A stretch of DNA of 64,000 nucleotides, taken from assembly GCF_001625305.1 (NCBI RefSeq), contig NW_017802491.1, positions 1,546,088-1,610,087 on the forward strand, read 5' to 3'. The notes under the pieces were generated by a model. That model saw only the letters and a program-made list of their open reading frames with translations. It was not told the origin of the DNA and made no database searches. The translations under genes and the position numbers were made by a program. This document shows positions 12,601 to 24,206 of this stretch, piece after piece (the stretch's first letter is position 1; each line of letters starts with the position of its first letter). The stretch comes from Branchiostoma belcheri. Its lineage: Eukaryota > Chordata > Leptocardii > Amphioxiformes > Branchiostomatidae.

Positions 12601-13854
12601 ATTTTGCAATGAATTCCTGCCTAAAGCTTTCGTCATTATCGCCATAATGTACTGCTGCAGAACACTGTATTATGGTTATAATATGAGAACTTGATGCCAG
12701 TTTACACTACAGTACAGTACAGGTCTACCTACCCTGGATCTGCAGCATGAAGGGGTGCCTGTACCGTGCGCAGACCGTGGACCCGTCAGACAGTCTCAGG
12801 TGTTTGTTCTTGCCCTGTCCGCACGTCCGCCATGTCGCCCTGTGCATGGACGTCACCCGGGACTTCCTCGTCCTGTCTATCCAGGCGTCAGCTTCGGCCT
12901 CACTGAACCCTGGGATGTACAAGACTCATACTATTGTAAGTTTCTCCACGTTACGTATACGTTTATAATACCTGACGTCATCGAAATTTAGCATCATTTA
13001 TTTTACCTTCTACCAAGAGACCCAAAACCATATTTGTGTGCTTTCAAGAAAAAGTACTTCAATGTAATTTTACGGTAGCCGTGAAGACCTTTCTAGTAGT
13101 ATTTGCAAATTAATTCCCAAACGATGTATCTTAAGCGTGTGTGAAACCTTTGGGAAGGGCCTTCTCTAGTTCCCTGGACCAGAAGATGCCGTCCTCGACG
13201 ATCGGAAAGCCGTGTCGGTTCTCCAGCGTGACCCTGCGCCTCCTAGCGGCCCGCTGTTCCCCTGCTGCTCTTATCGTCGCACGGGTCGGTTTGGCAGTGG
13301 TCGGTGCGATGGGGCCGGGTCTCCGGTGTGATGGGGTCTTAGTGAAGACCGACGCCGAGCCCGGAACATCCGATTTTCCCCTTCTGGTCTCTTCAGTCTG
13401 TATGAGGTGACGTGTCCGCGGTAGGAAAGGCAAGCGGCGACTCATCTTAGGTTACATACAAGCTTACATTCATTTAGACCCCAGCATTTATGTTTATTTT
13501 GCACCCATGATGTTGAAGAAAAATATCAAGTACATGTACAGTCACATACGAGGACAGGATATGCCGTCAGGAACGTGCATGTTCAGATCGTAGGTGCCGT
13601 CATTCTATACACCAAAGTACGGTAATCTACAAGCAGATATTTTGAGAAAAACCCATATACTAAGATCAGACTTAACACGTAACCGATACATGTACAGTGA
13701 AACGAAGTCTCACCTGTTCAAATGTCTGTGCCATGAGATACACTGCTGGCACCGTTACCAACACATACACACATATCAGAAGTAGGCCCAGCTGTGGGCC
13801 CAATGAGCTTCCCCTCCCAGTCTCTCTGTAGTTTCCTTGCTGGTATAATTTCAT
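9631..13854 (-). CDS. Four-jointed-family Golgi-type kinase (FJX1-like)
   Basis: Eight exons join in phase: 13714-13854, 13148-13445, 12733-12909, 12399-12579, 11923-12066, 11125-11234, 10661-10739 and 9631-9877. They encode 458 residues; human FJX1 has about 437. An in-frame TAG lies just upstream of the start codon. Residues 21-40 form one hydrophobic segment near the N-terminus, a type II signal anchor. Residues about 130 onward follow the family: DGIFWSRELEKALPKGF, a CGQG...RLSDGSTVCARY segment, GELYSYYLGRLLGIDHVPPV, then LVQWSDLIVLDYITANSDR (D306, D313) and the DNE metal-binding triplet at 351-353. Drosophila Four-jointed phosphorylates cadherin domains of Fat and Dachsous in the Golgi during planar polarity and growth control, and its DNE motif is needed for activity. 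The key residues are present, so this is probably an active kinase. The eight-exon structure is unlike the intronless human gene. Confidence 0.92.
12309..12344. repeat. Perfect 36-bp palindrome in a four-jointed intron
   Basis: Two 18-base arms, TTTGGTGGTAAATGCATA and its exact reverse complement, meet with no spacer. The palindrome lies in the intron between the fourth and fifth coding exons and is followed by (TA)n. It can form a hairpin or cruciform and may be a relic of an inverted-repeat transposon. Confidence 0.9.
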
Positions 13855-14249
13855 GGCAAAGTTTTGCTAGTGTTTAGGACGGGCAAACCAATTCAAATTG
13901 TATAGGACAGCGGATGTGTGTTAAACTGGCGTTAGATGTTCGATCGGCTCTTTCGCCTGGGGCAGAAAAGACATTATCTACACAAATACATGTACAACAG
14001 ATGGGCGGTCGTTTCGAACGGCGTCGTCATACAACAAATTAACTCACACTTTTCATAGCATTTTGAAAGAAAAGGCACTGCTGCATTCGCTCAACAAATG
14101 TCATTTTAATCGAAATAAATAGCAAGTTCTCTTTACAAATGTACAGCATATTGTACAGCATATCTCTATCCCTTACCACGTTGCTCCCTCTCTACTCGCG
14201 TATGCCGTGTTTCTAAAGCCACTACGTCCACACCAGGTGTGGGTTCCAC
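13855..14249. other. Short spacer between two same-strand genes
   Basis: This 395-bp spacer must hold the 3' untranslated region of the death-fold membrane protein and the promoter and 5' untranslated region of the four-jointed gene. I see no obvious TATA box or strong minus-strand poly(A) signal. Confidence 0.5.
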
Positions 14250-16822
14250 CTAAGACGGTAAGCTGGTGAGGCTTGACTCGCTGGGAGACGGGCTGAGTGA
14301 ACTGACGCTGCCCGTGACGTTGACAGAGGTCTCCAGGTACCGACAGATCGGACACTCGTCCACGCTCCTGCCGGTGGGACATGCCCACCGCCCCCTCTCG
14401 TTCCCAGCGTCCTCAGGCGGCAGGTCTAGTGTCGGGATGACGGGCCTGTCTGGTGGTCTTGTCTCGTCACTGGGAAGACACATGACACGTATATGTTGTT
14501 TTCTTTTCCCAAATACGACAGGGGATACATATTACAGCTAGCGTCATTTGAAACATCATCCTAATGCAAATTCACCTGAGATTTTATATAGATGTAGCAG
14601 TACAGATGATGAACGTTGTTATGACATTATACTAGGTTCGTTTTATATTTTCTCCGTTGTTATAATCCTTGGGAACAAATAACGTTACTTATCTAAATTA
14701 AAAGCAAATATACCGTATGACAGATTCTCTGCTCCTCTTTCTTTTCGATCCGGAAAAATAGTTTTCTCCTAATAAGGGCTGTCTATTCGTTGTCATGGCA
14801 ACTGGATAGATGGTACCGACGTCCACGGAGCCGTCTGCAGGCGTGTCTGATGCCGCCTGCACCGAGATGCATCCTGGGTAACCCTGTTCTTCCCGCCAAG
14901 GCCTCGAACCCAGCGGCTCAGATAAAGAGTCTTGTTTTATCCTGACAAGTTCGTTACGACTCGTCTTTCCTGAGACTCGGTCCGGTCTTTCCCGCTGATA
15001 CAGCTTCATGTCGTTTCTGGTCAGGTTGAATATCCACCTCAGACGGAAATGTTTCCTACGTAACGCACAGAATCAGAAACAAAGAGTCGATGGTCATCCA
15101 CATCCGTATGTGCAGCTGTATACACCATTCTGGTGTGGTCACACATATGCTGTATGAATCTGTACAATGAAAACGATAAGAATGCTAGAAATTCTGACAG
15201 ATGTTTCAGCTAATTAATTGTCTTCGGCCTTGTTGTGTGATCAGTGATAACTGTATCTGTAACGTACTGACCCCTGCTTCCAGTACATGACGGCCCAGAC
15301 GATACCCAGCAGCACGGTTGTCAAGGCGACCACTGCACACGGCACCACCACCATGGCCGCCAGCCAGGCCGACTCGTCTTTGCTCTTTCTCTGACTTTTG
15401 GCCTTTTTCGCGGTTTTTACTGCATGTTGTCCGATATGCCAGGATCTGTATTTCCCTACCAACGATTCAAAACAAAACTCTGTTAACGTTGCTAGATACT
15501 CACATTTGGCACACACATACATACACACAAACAAACAAACAAACAAATCCAAACATAACTAAGGGTATGTTGAAGGCAAGCATATACATGTATATAACTA
15601 TGGGGCGCATGGAACGCATTGATGACATGTCTACAAATAAATTATTTTTACACTAACATACGGCTTACAATGTAGATCCCTTTTTCTCCTTGCCGATATG
15701 GCATCATGCTGCTCGTCAGCCGTGGTCTCGTCGCCGCCGGCGCCATGTTCCACCAGGAAGGACGCCCTGTGGTGCTGGATCATGTCATGGAAGGGGTTAC
15801 TCAGGAACAAGTTGTTGACATCGTGTTGTCGAACCTCTGCTACCTCGTCGGATATTCCTGAACAGAACATGTACAACACGTGGAGAAGTTGTCTGGTGAT
15901 TCTTCTAGCACCAAAGTAATATCTACACAAAACAATCTTTCCTCTGTCTTCCTTGAAAAAAGTTTTTGAGTGATTGACCAAAGACATCCGCCGTCCTCAG
16001 AATGGCGGTGCAACGCAGACAACGAAGTTGTAAGGCTATATGATACGCTACATGCCGTACGTTTAAACTTTATACTATGTACTTGCTTTTACCGTACGAG
16101 CTTCAGTATATTGGTTTCAGAGTATATCCAGAGTATAACTCGAGGAATCGTGGTTCATTGAGAGTTGAAGAAGGAAAGAAAAGCCCAGGCCACTGCTATA
16201 CTGTACTTACTGTCCGCCACATCTGGCCGGTTGATGTCGCGGAGTCTGAGGACGATGTGAGGCCAGTCCACCCGGCGGCCCTCCCCGTGCCGCCAGGCCC
16301 GCAGTCGGGACAGGCAGTCGTCCGGCGACTGGACACGAGGCTGACCGTCGGGCGAGCCGGGGAAGTCCTCGGGCAGCTCAAAGGTGACGACACGAAGCGC
16401 CATCAGGAAGAGTTGGCACTCCGCCGGGGTGAGGTCGTTCGCTATCTCTATCCACTCCGCCTGCATCCTCTCATCATGTTCTGTACAGGTAGGAGCAATC
16501 TATGCTAGAATGCCTGCTGTTTGAGCCCGCTTTTAAAGCCTAACTCTATGACAGACTTAGACTTGAATATTTCTTTCATAATCAAGTTTCATAATCTTGA
16601 GACGCTGTTGTAGTTCTACAATATCGTTTGTTGAAGTCAGACGAACATTATATCTCAAGAAATACAGACCTATATAACCTATTCCAACAGAATAAGGGCA
16701 TTTGAGATATTTTGAGGCATCATTTTGTGGCTGTAGTTTACTTCATGTCACTCACCTGACGCAGCTAGGACGTACCAGATGATACTCCAGTACAGAATTA
16801 CCAGGTGTTTATGCAGCATCAT
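14250..16822 (-). CDS. Single-pass membrane protein with death-fold-like domain and furin-like site
   Basis: Six exons join in consistent phase: 16756-16822, 16211-16480, 15669-15857, 15272-15455, 14714-15055 and 14250-14469, giving 423 residues. The start is fixed by an in-frame TGA 36 bp upstream. Residues 1-22 form a short hydrophobic signal sequence. Residues about 32-112 resemble the six-helix death domain: a first-helix Trp (W32), LP...SRLRAW, then VDWPHIVLRLRDINRPDVA, the usual death-domain ending. A polar linker with RRKR at 169-172 (furin-type) and a lysine-rich stretch leads to a membrane segment at about 207-233. The tail is basic next to the membrane, then rich in Ser and Pro (LSPSPSESSLTSLPS at the end). 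If the signal peptide is cleaved, the death-like fold is extracellular, which is unusual. Alternatively the first segment is a membrane anchor. The exon structure is solid; the domain call is by pattern only. It ends 395 bp upstream of the four-jointed gene on the same strand. Confidence 0.72.
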
Positions 16823-17232
16823 AGCGGTGTAGATACAGTAACACCCAGACCGCTGTCATTGCTGGCGTATGTTATTTTTTGTGGATGATGACCGGGTCTT
16901 AATCTACACAGGATTGAAAGAAGCCCTAGTAGTGAGACTGCCATTTCATCTACACATGTTTATGTTCGAACACCATGTTTACTTGTTGCCTCCTTGGTAA
17001 CAACTAGCCCTGTTGAACATTGTTCGATGCCCTACGTGTAGAATATCTGCTGGGATGGACAATCTACAACAACGGGCAAATAGCGTATTTTCATCAGCCA
17101 AGATTAGAGATGATGTAAAAGAACACATACACAACATCCTTGTAATATTGTCATGATCTACGATTAAAAAAAAAAGGATGTCTTGAAATTTCACGCCCGT
17201 GACCCAGACTGACCTCCGGACGTGTTTTCTGT

Positions 17233-17253
17233 GGAGACGTCCTTGGTGCTGAA
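17233..17253 (-). promoter_or_regulatory. Degenerate RE1-like site
   Basis: On the minus strand this begins TTCAGCACCAAGGAC, identical to the other two RE1-like sites for 15 bases, then diverges to GTCTCC where the second half-site should read AG. It lies about 430 bp upstream of the start codon of the death-fold membrane protein. A full left half-site with a broken right half-site suggests weak or no REST binding. Confidence 0.3.
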
Positions 17254-17796
17254 ATGCAACATTGCCGTCGAGCGGTCACGTGGTTCGGAGCGTCATCTAG
17301 CGGCACTACACTCCCTCGGCAGCTTCTAGTAGTATCATTATGAAGAACAGAAACATTTACGTAGGGAAAGGGACAGATCATCGTTTAGAGTAGCCCTTGG
17401 CGTCTCTTCTTTGTTTAGTGTAATCAAAGTCCTCTGTGACACTTGGAACATGTGCGTCACAGATCACAATGTTCTTTTGTTCCGATGACACTACATGGAA
17501 CCGTGTTCCATTTTGACGTCGGGACTAATTACGTCATACTCGAACACAGTTTTCCTTGGTTGCGGAGGTAACGCATTATTCGAACAGCAAATAAGAACAG
17601 ACCGTTACAGTTGGTGAAGGACGAAAAACAGTTTTTTCCGCCCCGTGATATCGGCTCATCCACGGTAAGACCTTACAAAATCAAATCACATGTGTTCGGA
17701 TTTTGACTAAGGAAGATAAGGACATGCCGTGAATGATTTGTGTGCGTTTTGAAAACATTTCTGCTCATCTCCTCTGCTTACCATGGAATATAAGAA

Positions 17797-17850
17797 TCAC
17801 TCGGTCGAGTGGTTGGCGATTCTGAACCAAAGGTTCGAATGTGATTCACT
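17797..17850 (+). other. tRNA-like fragment (A-box/B-box resemblance)
   Basis: GTCGAGTGGTTGGCG resembles an RNA polymerase III A-box and GGTTCGAAT, starting 15 bases later, resembles a B-box. The spacing is too short for an intact tRNA and I could not fold a cloverleaf, so at best this is a decayed tRNA or the head of a tRNA-derived SINE. Confidence 0.22.
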
Positions 17851-19600
17851 GTTTACTTCACGTATCATCCCAGTGATCCCTCCAGTTAAATACTCATCTT
17901 TTACTCGTTGGTTTGGCACATACATTACTTACTGTCGGTGTGAATACCGCTGCCTTCCTATGTCTTCCCTACCCGCCCAGTAGGCGTATTTATCCTCGGA
18001 AACGTTCTCATCGCCAAAGCATGGTTACTTCCTAACACAGTAAAGATGGCGACGCAAACCTGTACCAAAATTCAGACCTGACAACTCGTTTGTGAAATGA
18101 TTACCCATATAGTGATTTCAAACCTTTTCTATGTGGCAATGCGTCTTCTTACAACACGCATGAATGATGACACGTACTGAACTAGTCGCTGAATTTGTCT
18201 CCACCCTTGAGGCGTAGACAAAAATGTCGGTCCCGTCCAAGACCCACCTTGCCATGCCCTTGTGTTTGGGCGCCCATGATTGACAGCGTCATTATCGCCC
18301 GTAGATGTTAAGTAAACATGGCAGGTCGCTGACATGGTGTGATGTAGACTGAGTAGTTTATGTACGTTTGTCTCTGTGTGCTGGCAGCGGGGAAGACATG
18401 GAAGGCCACCAGGAGTCAACATTAACTCTGGCAGCAACTTCTGTTCTGAAAACGGGGGGAAACTTGGCAGTCAGGAATTGAAGGATATCAACATGCATAG
18501 AATCAACACTGGCGTACGCCACTGACTTCATGTACGGCGCCGAAAAGACGAGGAGAAAACCAAGGATAGCTAAAGGAAGTACGGAGACTGAACCGCCGTG
18601 GTTATAGATGCCTTCCACTCCTCCTGACAAGTTGCTTGTCTTGCCTCCTGGGCCCGTTCTTGTCACCTTCCTGCTATTTGCTCTCCCCAGTCTTGTGGGC
18701 GACTCCGTGGCGACACTGTGATGGTTGGGGATGAGTGATGGGCCGGGGGCACTTGTTTGTCAAATCACCGAGCACCAGACGGCTTGATGATTATTTTCAG
18801 AAAACTTCTGAGGCATGCCAAGCCCGCGGATGCTCCGAAGTTTTGCGGGGTGAAAGTGGTGTTGGGGGACATCCGCTTGCAATCGATACCCGAGCACTTT
18901 GGCACCAATTTGCTTCTTAATCGCCCCAAGACAAAACTTGGCCGGAAAAGTCATTAGCGCCCGTCCCAGTATGTATACATACGTTTCCCTTACCTAACAA
19001 TACACACGTGTGTTTGGTCGTGCTTGCCTGTACCATTACCCACATGTTGTACCGCGGACATGTGGCACAGAAACACAAATGTCAAACCCCGCTTTTTCTT
19101 TACTTTTGCTTTTCCGCTTCTCCAAACTTTCCGCTGCCATCCCCCACAATGTCTACAAACTTTACGGATTAGAAGTCGTAAGGAAAAGTAGGCGGTAACC
19201 TGTGGCTAACTTTCTCTGGGTAAAATATGGGAGCGGAAATGTTGTTTTCCTCTCTCGAAAAGAGACACAAACACAGCTCGGTGGGGTCCGGAGAGCGTGA
19301 AAACGATCTACCCACTAATTGAAGAAAATACAAACTGTGCGCTCCGGCTTCTGTGCTTGGAACGACCGCCCGCGTTCCGATGTACTGTTTTGCAAACACT
19401 CTCTCCATGCATCTATCCCTAGAACCAACTAACGAGGTCCTTTCTCTGTGAAGTGCCGTACAAATATCTTAGCTGACCTGACGTCTAAGATTTATCCTCC
19501 AAGTAAGTAGCGTTTTAGTTTTGAGCCGTTCCGCCCATTCTAAAGCACTTGATGGGAGAGAGCAGCTTTACGAATCTGCGAACTTGGTAAACGACAAGCT

Positions 19601-19620
19601 NNNNNNNNNNNNNNNNNNNN
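19601..19620. other. Scaffold gap (20 N)
   Basis: Twenty unknown bases, probably a fixed-length placeholder. The gap is followed immediately by a (CT)n tract, a common cause of assembly breaks. Confidence 0.98.
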
Positions 19621-19638
19621 TTCTCTCTCTCTCTCTTT
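19621..19638. repeat. (CT)n microsatellite at gap edge
   Basis: About eight CT dinucleotides directly abut the gap, so the true repeat may extend into the missing sequence. Confidence 0.85.
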
Positions 19639-22600
19639 CGCAATCTCCCTTTCTTCTCCTGACCTCGGCTCTGTCGCCAGGGAACGTTTGGCGCGACGTT
19701 TTAGACCATCTACCTCTCAGATACACTCGAAATCCTCTCACGTCACTCTGACAACGGAAGTAGTTCAGGAAGCGGCGCCGAGTCTAGCCCCGAAGACGCG
19801 AAGGCCACGGGTGCGTCTCTGCGGGCCGGCTGTCCTGACTGGTCTGCAGCCCGGCCGCTAGCCCTATGGGGTGCCCTTTCCTGGCCACTGGCGCCCCAAC
19901 GTCATTCTGACTCACAGCTTGAAGAGGGTCCCCTTGATGTGTGGTATTCTAAAAATGGTCAAACGGCGGCAAAGTTTGTTTTCGTCGGTCTTATTGACGC
20001 ATCTTCCATATCGAAGCAGTGGGTCGCACAGAGATGTCCGGATCCCGGCAGCGAGAACACGAGCAAGTGCCAGCGGCCATCCGCATAACATACAGCCAGG
20101 AGTCCTATGATCAATGGTACCAACAACGTGTATCTGGTTGTTACCAGGAAAGCGTAGACAAATACGGGCACGCGCCAGAAAGAATATTCCTGTGGAAATA
20201 TCGCCACACTGCGTTATGTACACAACACTGGGGTCCCTGGGAGGGGAGCGACATCGGGTCTAGTCAAAATATGTTCAGGGGTCTCTTACCAGCACCCGCC
20301 TTTGGAGCCACACAAATGCCAGGATTTCTCTTATACAAATAAATACGCCAGTGAAGTGCAAAAACACGTGGCGTTCCTGCTATCTTGTACTTTACTATCC
20401 ATATTTCTCACCATCTATAGCTATGCCTTTTCACAGTACACACAGTCAGATTATGTTCCCGAGTTAGGAATTAGGATACTCGGACAAACAAGGAAGACGA
20501 CCTGCAAGCAAAATGTTGGGATTTTTTAAGTTTTGTACAGAGTAAGTGGCCTTCGCCTTACACTATTGGTCATTTGCCTTTCCCCTCCCAAGTTGGAGTG
20601 ACCACCACCCTCCATAAGAGCAATAGTTCGGCGGAGAAATGCGGCCGTAGTCAAGGCTTGTTTGTCTTGATGAGAAGACGTGAACGCCTAACAGACTGAC
20701 AGAAGTGCAGCCAAACCACATTCCCTAAAAACTATATCACAGAACCATTCTTGTGCTTTGACCACAAAACGATACAAGCAAACTTCCACGTGTGATTGTG
20801 ACGAAAGATTTGACTTATTTTCCGTTCAGTAGCACTTACGTTGCTGAGGTAATTGATCGGGAAGCTTACGCCGTAAGTCCTAGTTGATAAGTCCACACGA
20901 CGTTTGCTTACTGATGGCTATTACCAAATACTTCCGCTTGACAGATCTTGGCGGTCCGACCAGATCGTCTTACAGCCGGGCACACATCTCCCCCAACCTG
21001 ACCCCCGCCCTCCTTCCCCGGCGGGGCAGCATTGACTGGTGCCGGTGCCATGTTTGAGGGACGCACGCTGCCCAGTGTTGTGTGGGTGGTGCGATCACCC
21101 TGAACATGGGCCGGTCATTATTCAGCATTGCTGGCGTGTTTTACCTGTTGTCGGGTGCGCGAGACGCTGATCATATAACTTGGGCGGTACATCACTTGGT
21201 CATGGCGGAGAGATATTTCTGCGCAGAGATATTTCAAACAAACTTTGTCTTTTTCGTCCCAGTGATCTCAGAACTTTTTAATTAAGCAGGGCAGATCACT
21301 CTCAGCGAGGTTCTTCTAGCAGAGTTCAACATTGTCGTGTAAAACATTCCTTCACATTCTACATGACATACAAGGACAAATTTTTGACTCCCATTTCTTG
21401 TCTCATGTTGGACCTCATTAGAAACCAATCAGTGTTGTCTAATACAACTGTAATTGGGTACGAACATTTATCATTTCTGACACAAATTGCAAACGCTGGA
21501 CAATCCATATCGCAGCTATTCCGGTTTCTTTGTCGAGTTTGTTGTGCAGTTTGATACACTGTACACAGTACAGGTGTATTGTTGTAGTCTATGTTAGCAG
21601 GGACCAATGACGTCATGCCTTTAAACGCTTTATGTAAATGAAGGAGTGTTGTACGACGTTTTCGCACTTGTTCCTGAAGGCGAGGAGGAAGTCCGTACAG
21701 ATGGATAGCGTGTCATTGTCCCCCTAAATCATGGCCAGGCTGGGTCGGGCTCATACCGCGGGGTGGCCGCTGGTCTATGCCAGTCTTCCTGTTACTATTT
21801 CAGCTATGTCAACACGTCTTTCCTCGCGACGAGTCGGCGGTGTCAGCAAACAGATCAATGAGCAAACCTTGTTTCTAATTTGGTCGGTCCCCGATCGGTT
21901 TGATGTAGTTTCCACGCGGAGTTTGTGCTGTGTATCTAAGTGTGGCGGAAGCTGATATGAACAGCATTTGCGACATATTTGCCCTTCTGGGGTTGGCTGG
22001 GGTTAGTCGGTGTCGGTCGTCTGGGCCGACAGGCGACACCGCGGAGACCACGTCCCGCCGCGCCGCCGTCTGCCTCCGCCCCGCGGCCTGCACCGCCTCG
22101 TATTAGGGCTATGTATCCATGTCAGTTATGTGTGTCACGCGCTGACAGAAAGACGACCGGAATTGATACATTCTTGGCCGCGGCTTTCCCCTCTCACAAA
22201 ATCCAGGAGGAGCCGGCGGCACGGCGATTTGTACCCCCTACACGGAGCCGGCATTGCGGGAATTCCCACATTAGTAGAGGTCACGACAAGTCCGCTAACT
22301 TGAAGAAACAGCGCGGTTAGAGGTGGTGGTGCCACACAGTTATCCTGCACCGACATGGGGATTGTGTTACAGCAGACATATATGACCGATTACAGCGCAG
22401 ACAAACACGTTCTTACCAAGTCTGTACGTACACGTACACGTACACACCGCGTCGTCGGCACCGAACAAATACGACGTACACGTACTATCATCGCCCACTG
22501 TCTTTACATTTGGGTCAAAAAGCGCATTTCAACGCCAAAAATGTGTATCATTCCTGAAGTTATGCAAAGGTAAAGATTTGCGAAAAGCCGGGCTTGTTTT

Positions 22601-23296
22601 CAAACGAATATCCTGGTGCCTCTTGCCTGGGAAATCCGGAGAGCGCGAAAAATGGCAGATATCTCCCAGCACGGCATAGCTCACTACCGCTCGGCGCCAG
22701 CGCCAATTTTAGCCACAGAATCTAGTGCGTGGGATCACTGTGACAGTGCATAGCAAAAATATTAGCATTAAGGTATCGGGGGTCATAAAGGCCAATGTTC
22801 TGTAATTACGTGATAGGCTTGCCATACCCTACTAGGAAAAACCGCCATGTAACAGCTTTCAAGGTCACTTGACATGGCAAGGCGATCCCTTCAAAGCGGG
22901 ATGATATACGTTGGAAGTGTGCTACCAAGTATTTAAGATAGACCAGAGAGAAGTCATATTTCAAGGATGGTCATTTTTTCCATCCCCGGAGAATGTGTGC
23001 GATGCGCACGGCCCCTCCTCGCGGCGCGTCTGGGAATGACCCCCCGCGGACCACCGCTTTGTCTTCCCGTAACGCGAGCCCGGGTGCTGAGTTGACCGCC
23101 GTGATCCTTCCGCAAGCTGAGCCGTAAATTAATGTTTTACGAGAGATTCCCGGAGTTCTCCAAGTTCTCCGAATACGTGAAGGTGCAAGTTGCAGCCACA
23201 ATCAGAAATGTTGTAGCGGGTGTCGCCCGGGGGAATGTGGTCTTTACGTCTCGGTGAGACACCGCTGTAAATGGACATGTTACTGCCAGTATACCG

Positions 23297-23317
23297 GCAC
23301 CTGTCCTTGGTGCTGAA
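23297..23317 (-). promoter_or_regulatory. RE1/NRSE-like site (REST/NRSF binding element)
   Basis: On the minus strand the site begins TTCAGCACCAAGGACAG and continues GTGC, matching both half-sites of the vertebrate RE1 consensus at canonical spacing. The first 17 bases are identical to the site at 9116-9136, while the flanks differ completely, so they are not copies of one repeat. It sits about 0.9 kb beyond the coilin stop codon. Occupancy by a REST homologue is inferred. Confidence 0.6.
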
Positions 23318-24206
23318 CTGCCTACATGGACGGAAAACTTCATTATCTTGCGCCAGATGCGACGTCACAAAGCGCCAAAGAAAACTATCTGTAGTAGCTC
23401 AAATTTTACTGCAGACCTCCGCTCCAGATTCACTAAATTCTGTGTAGCGAGAGTGAGTTTCTAAACCACGTATTCTCTGTGGCCTTGTCAGTAGCAACTA
23501 TCGTTCACATACAGGCCGAGGTACAGATATGACTTGTAATGAATTATTACATCCTGTGCTATACTAACACAAAAGATATCTATTTTGCTTTTACTTGTAT
23601 TGATCCTGGTGGATGAGCACAGATCAAAGCTATAAATAAGGATAAACGATGGCAAATGAGTGGAATCTGCAAATGTTTTAATGAAAGACCCTTAACTGGA
23701 AAGTTCTATTAGAAGAAGTCATTCTTAATCAAGATTGAACTGTAATTGTGAACTGTAACAGAACTGTAACAAAAAATAGAAGACCCAACGTATCTTACAG
23801 GTGGCATAATGCACCAACATTGGAACAGTACCTTAGTCACTTGCTAAAGATGAAAAGAAATGCTAAAGATCCATGTACATCTCACAGTTATTGGGAATTT
23901 GGATGTTGGTGACCTGTCGAACTTTTAGCTCATTGAAGCAAATGTTTGGCTACCAATTGGTTACAGGATCAGGCAGCAGGGATAAGGTCAAGTATGTAAT
24001 GTTGGACTAGATTATTGACCTACTACACAGGGATAGGTATGTTTCTTCACCATGTTCTTTCCAAGTTCAAGCAGTATAATGCTGATCCTTTTTCCATGGA
24101 GAAGTATACCCCAGCAGAGTTGTTCATTTACTACACACTTCAATAAATTTGACTCCTATACTACAGAAGTACACTAGCATGTTGCAGCTTCCTGTTGTTA
24201 GTTGGA

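Larger units (their letters stand above)
16823..24206. other. Intergenic region, no gene found
   Basis: This 7.4-kb stretch has no exon set I can support. Frames of 60-110 codons occur on both strands, but their compositions look random and they overlap in conflicting frames. A CpG- and GC-rich patch at about 21.98-22.11 kb could be an unannotated promoter or first exon. The interval contains a scaffold gap, a (CT)n tract, two RE1-like sites and a tRNA-like fragment, listed separately. Promoter and 5' untranslated sequence of the death-fold membrane protein should lie at its left end. Confidence 0.45.

Noticed and set aside
18129-18666. Two overlapping minus-strand frames of 102 codons, one with a hydrophobic stretch
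   Set aside because: The frames conflict and neither has splice-compatible neighbours or family similarity.
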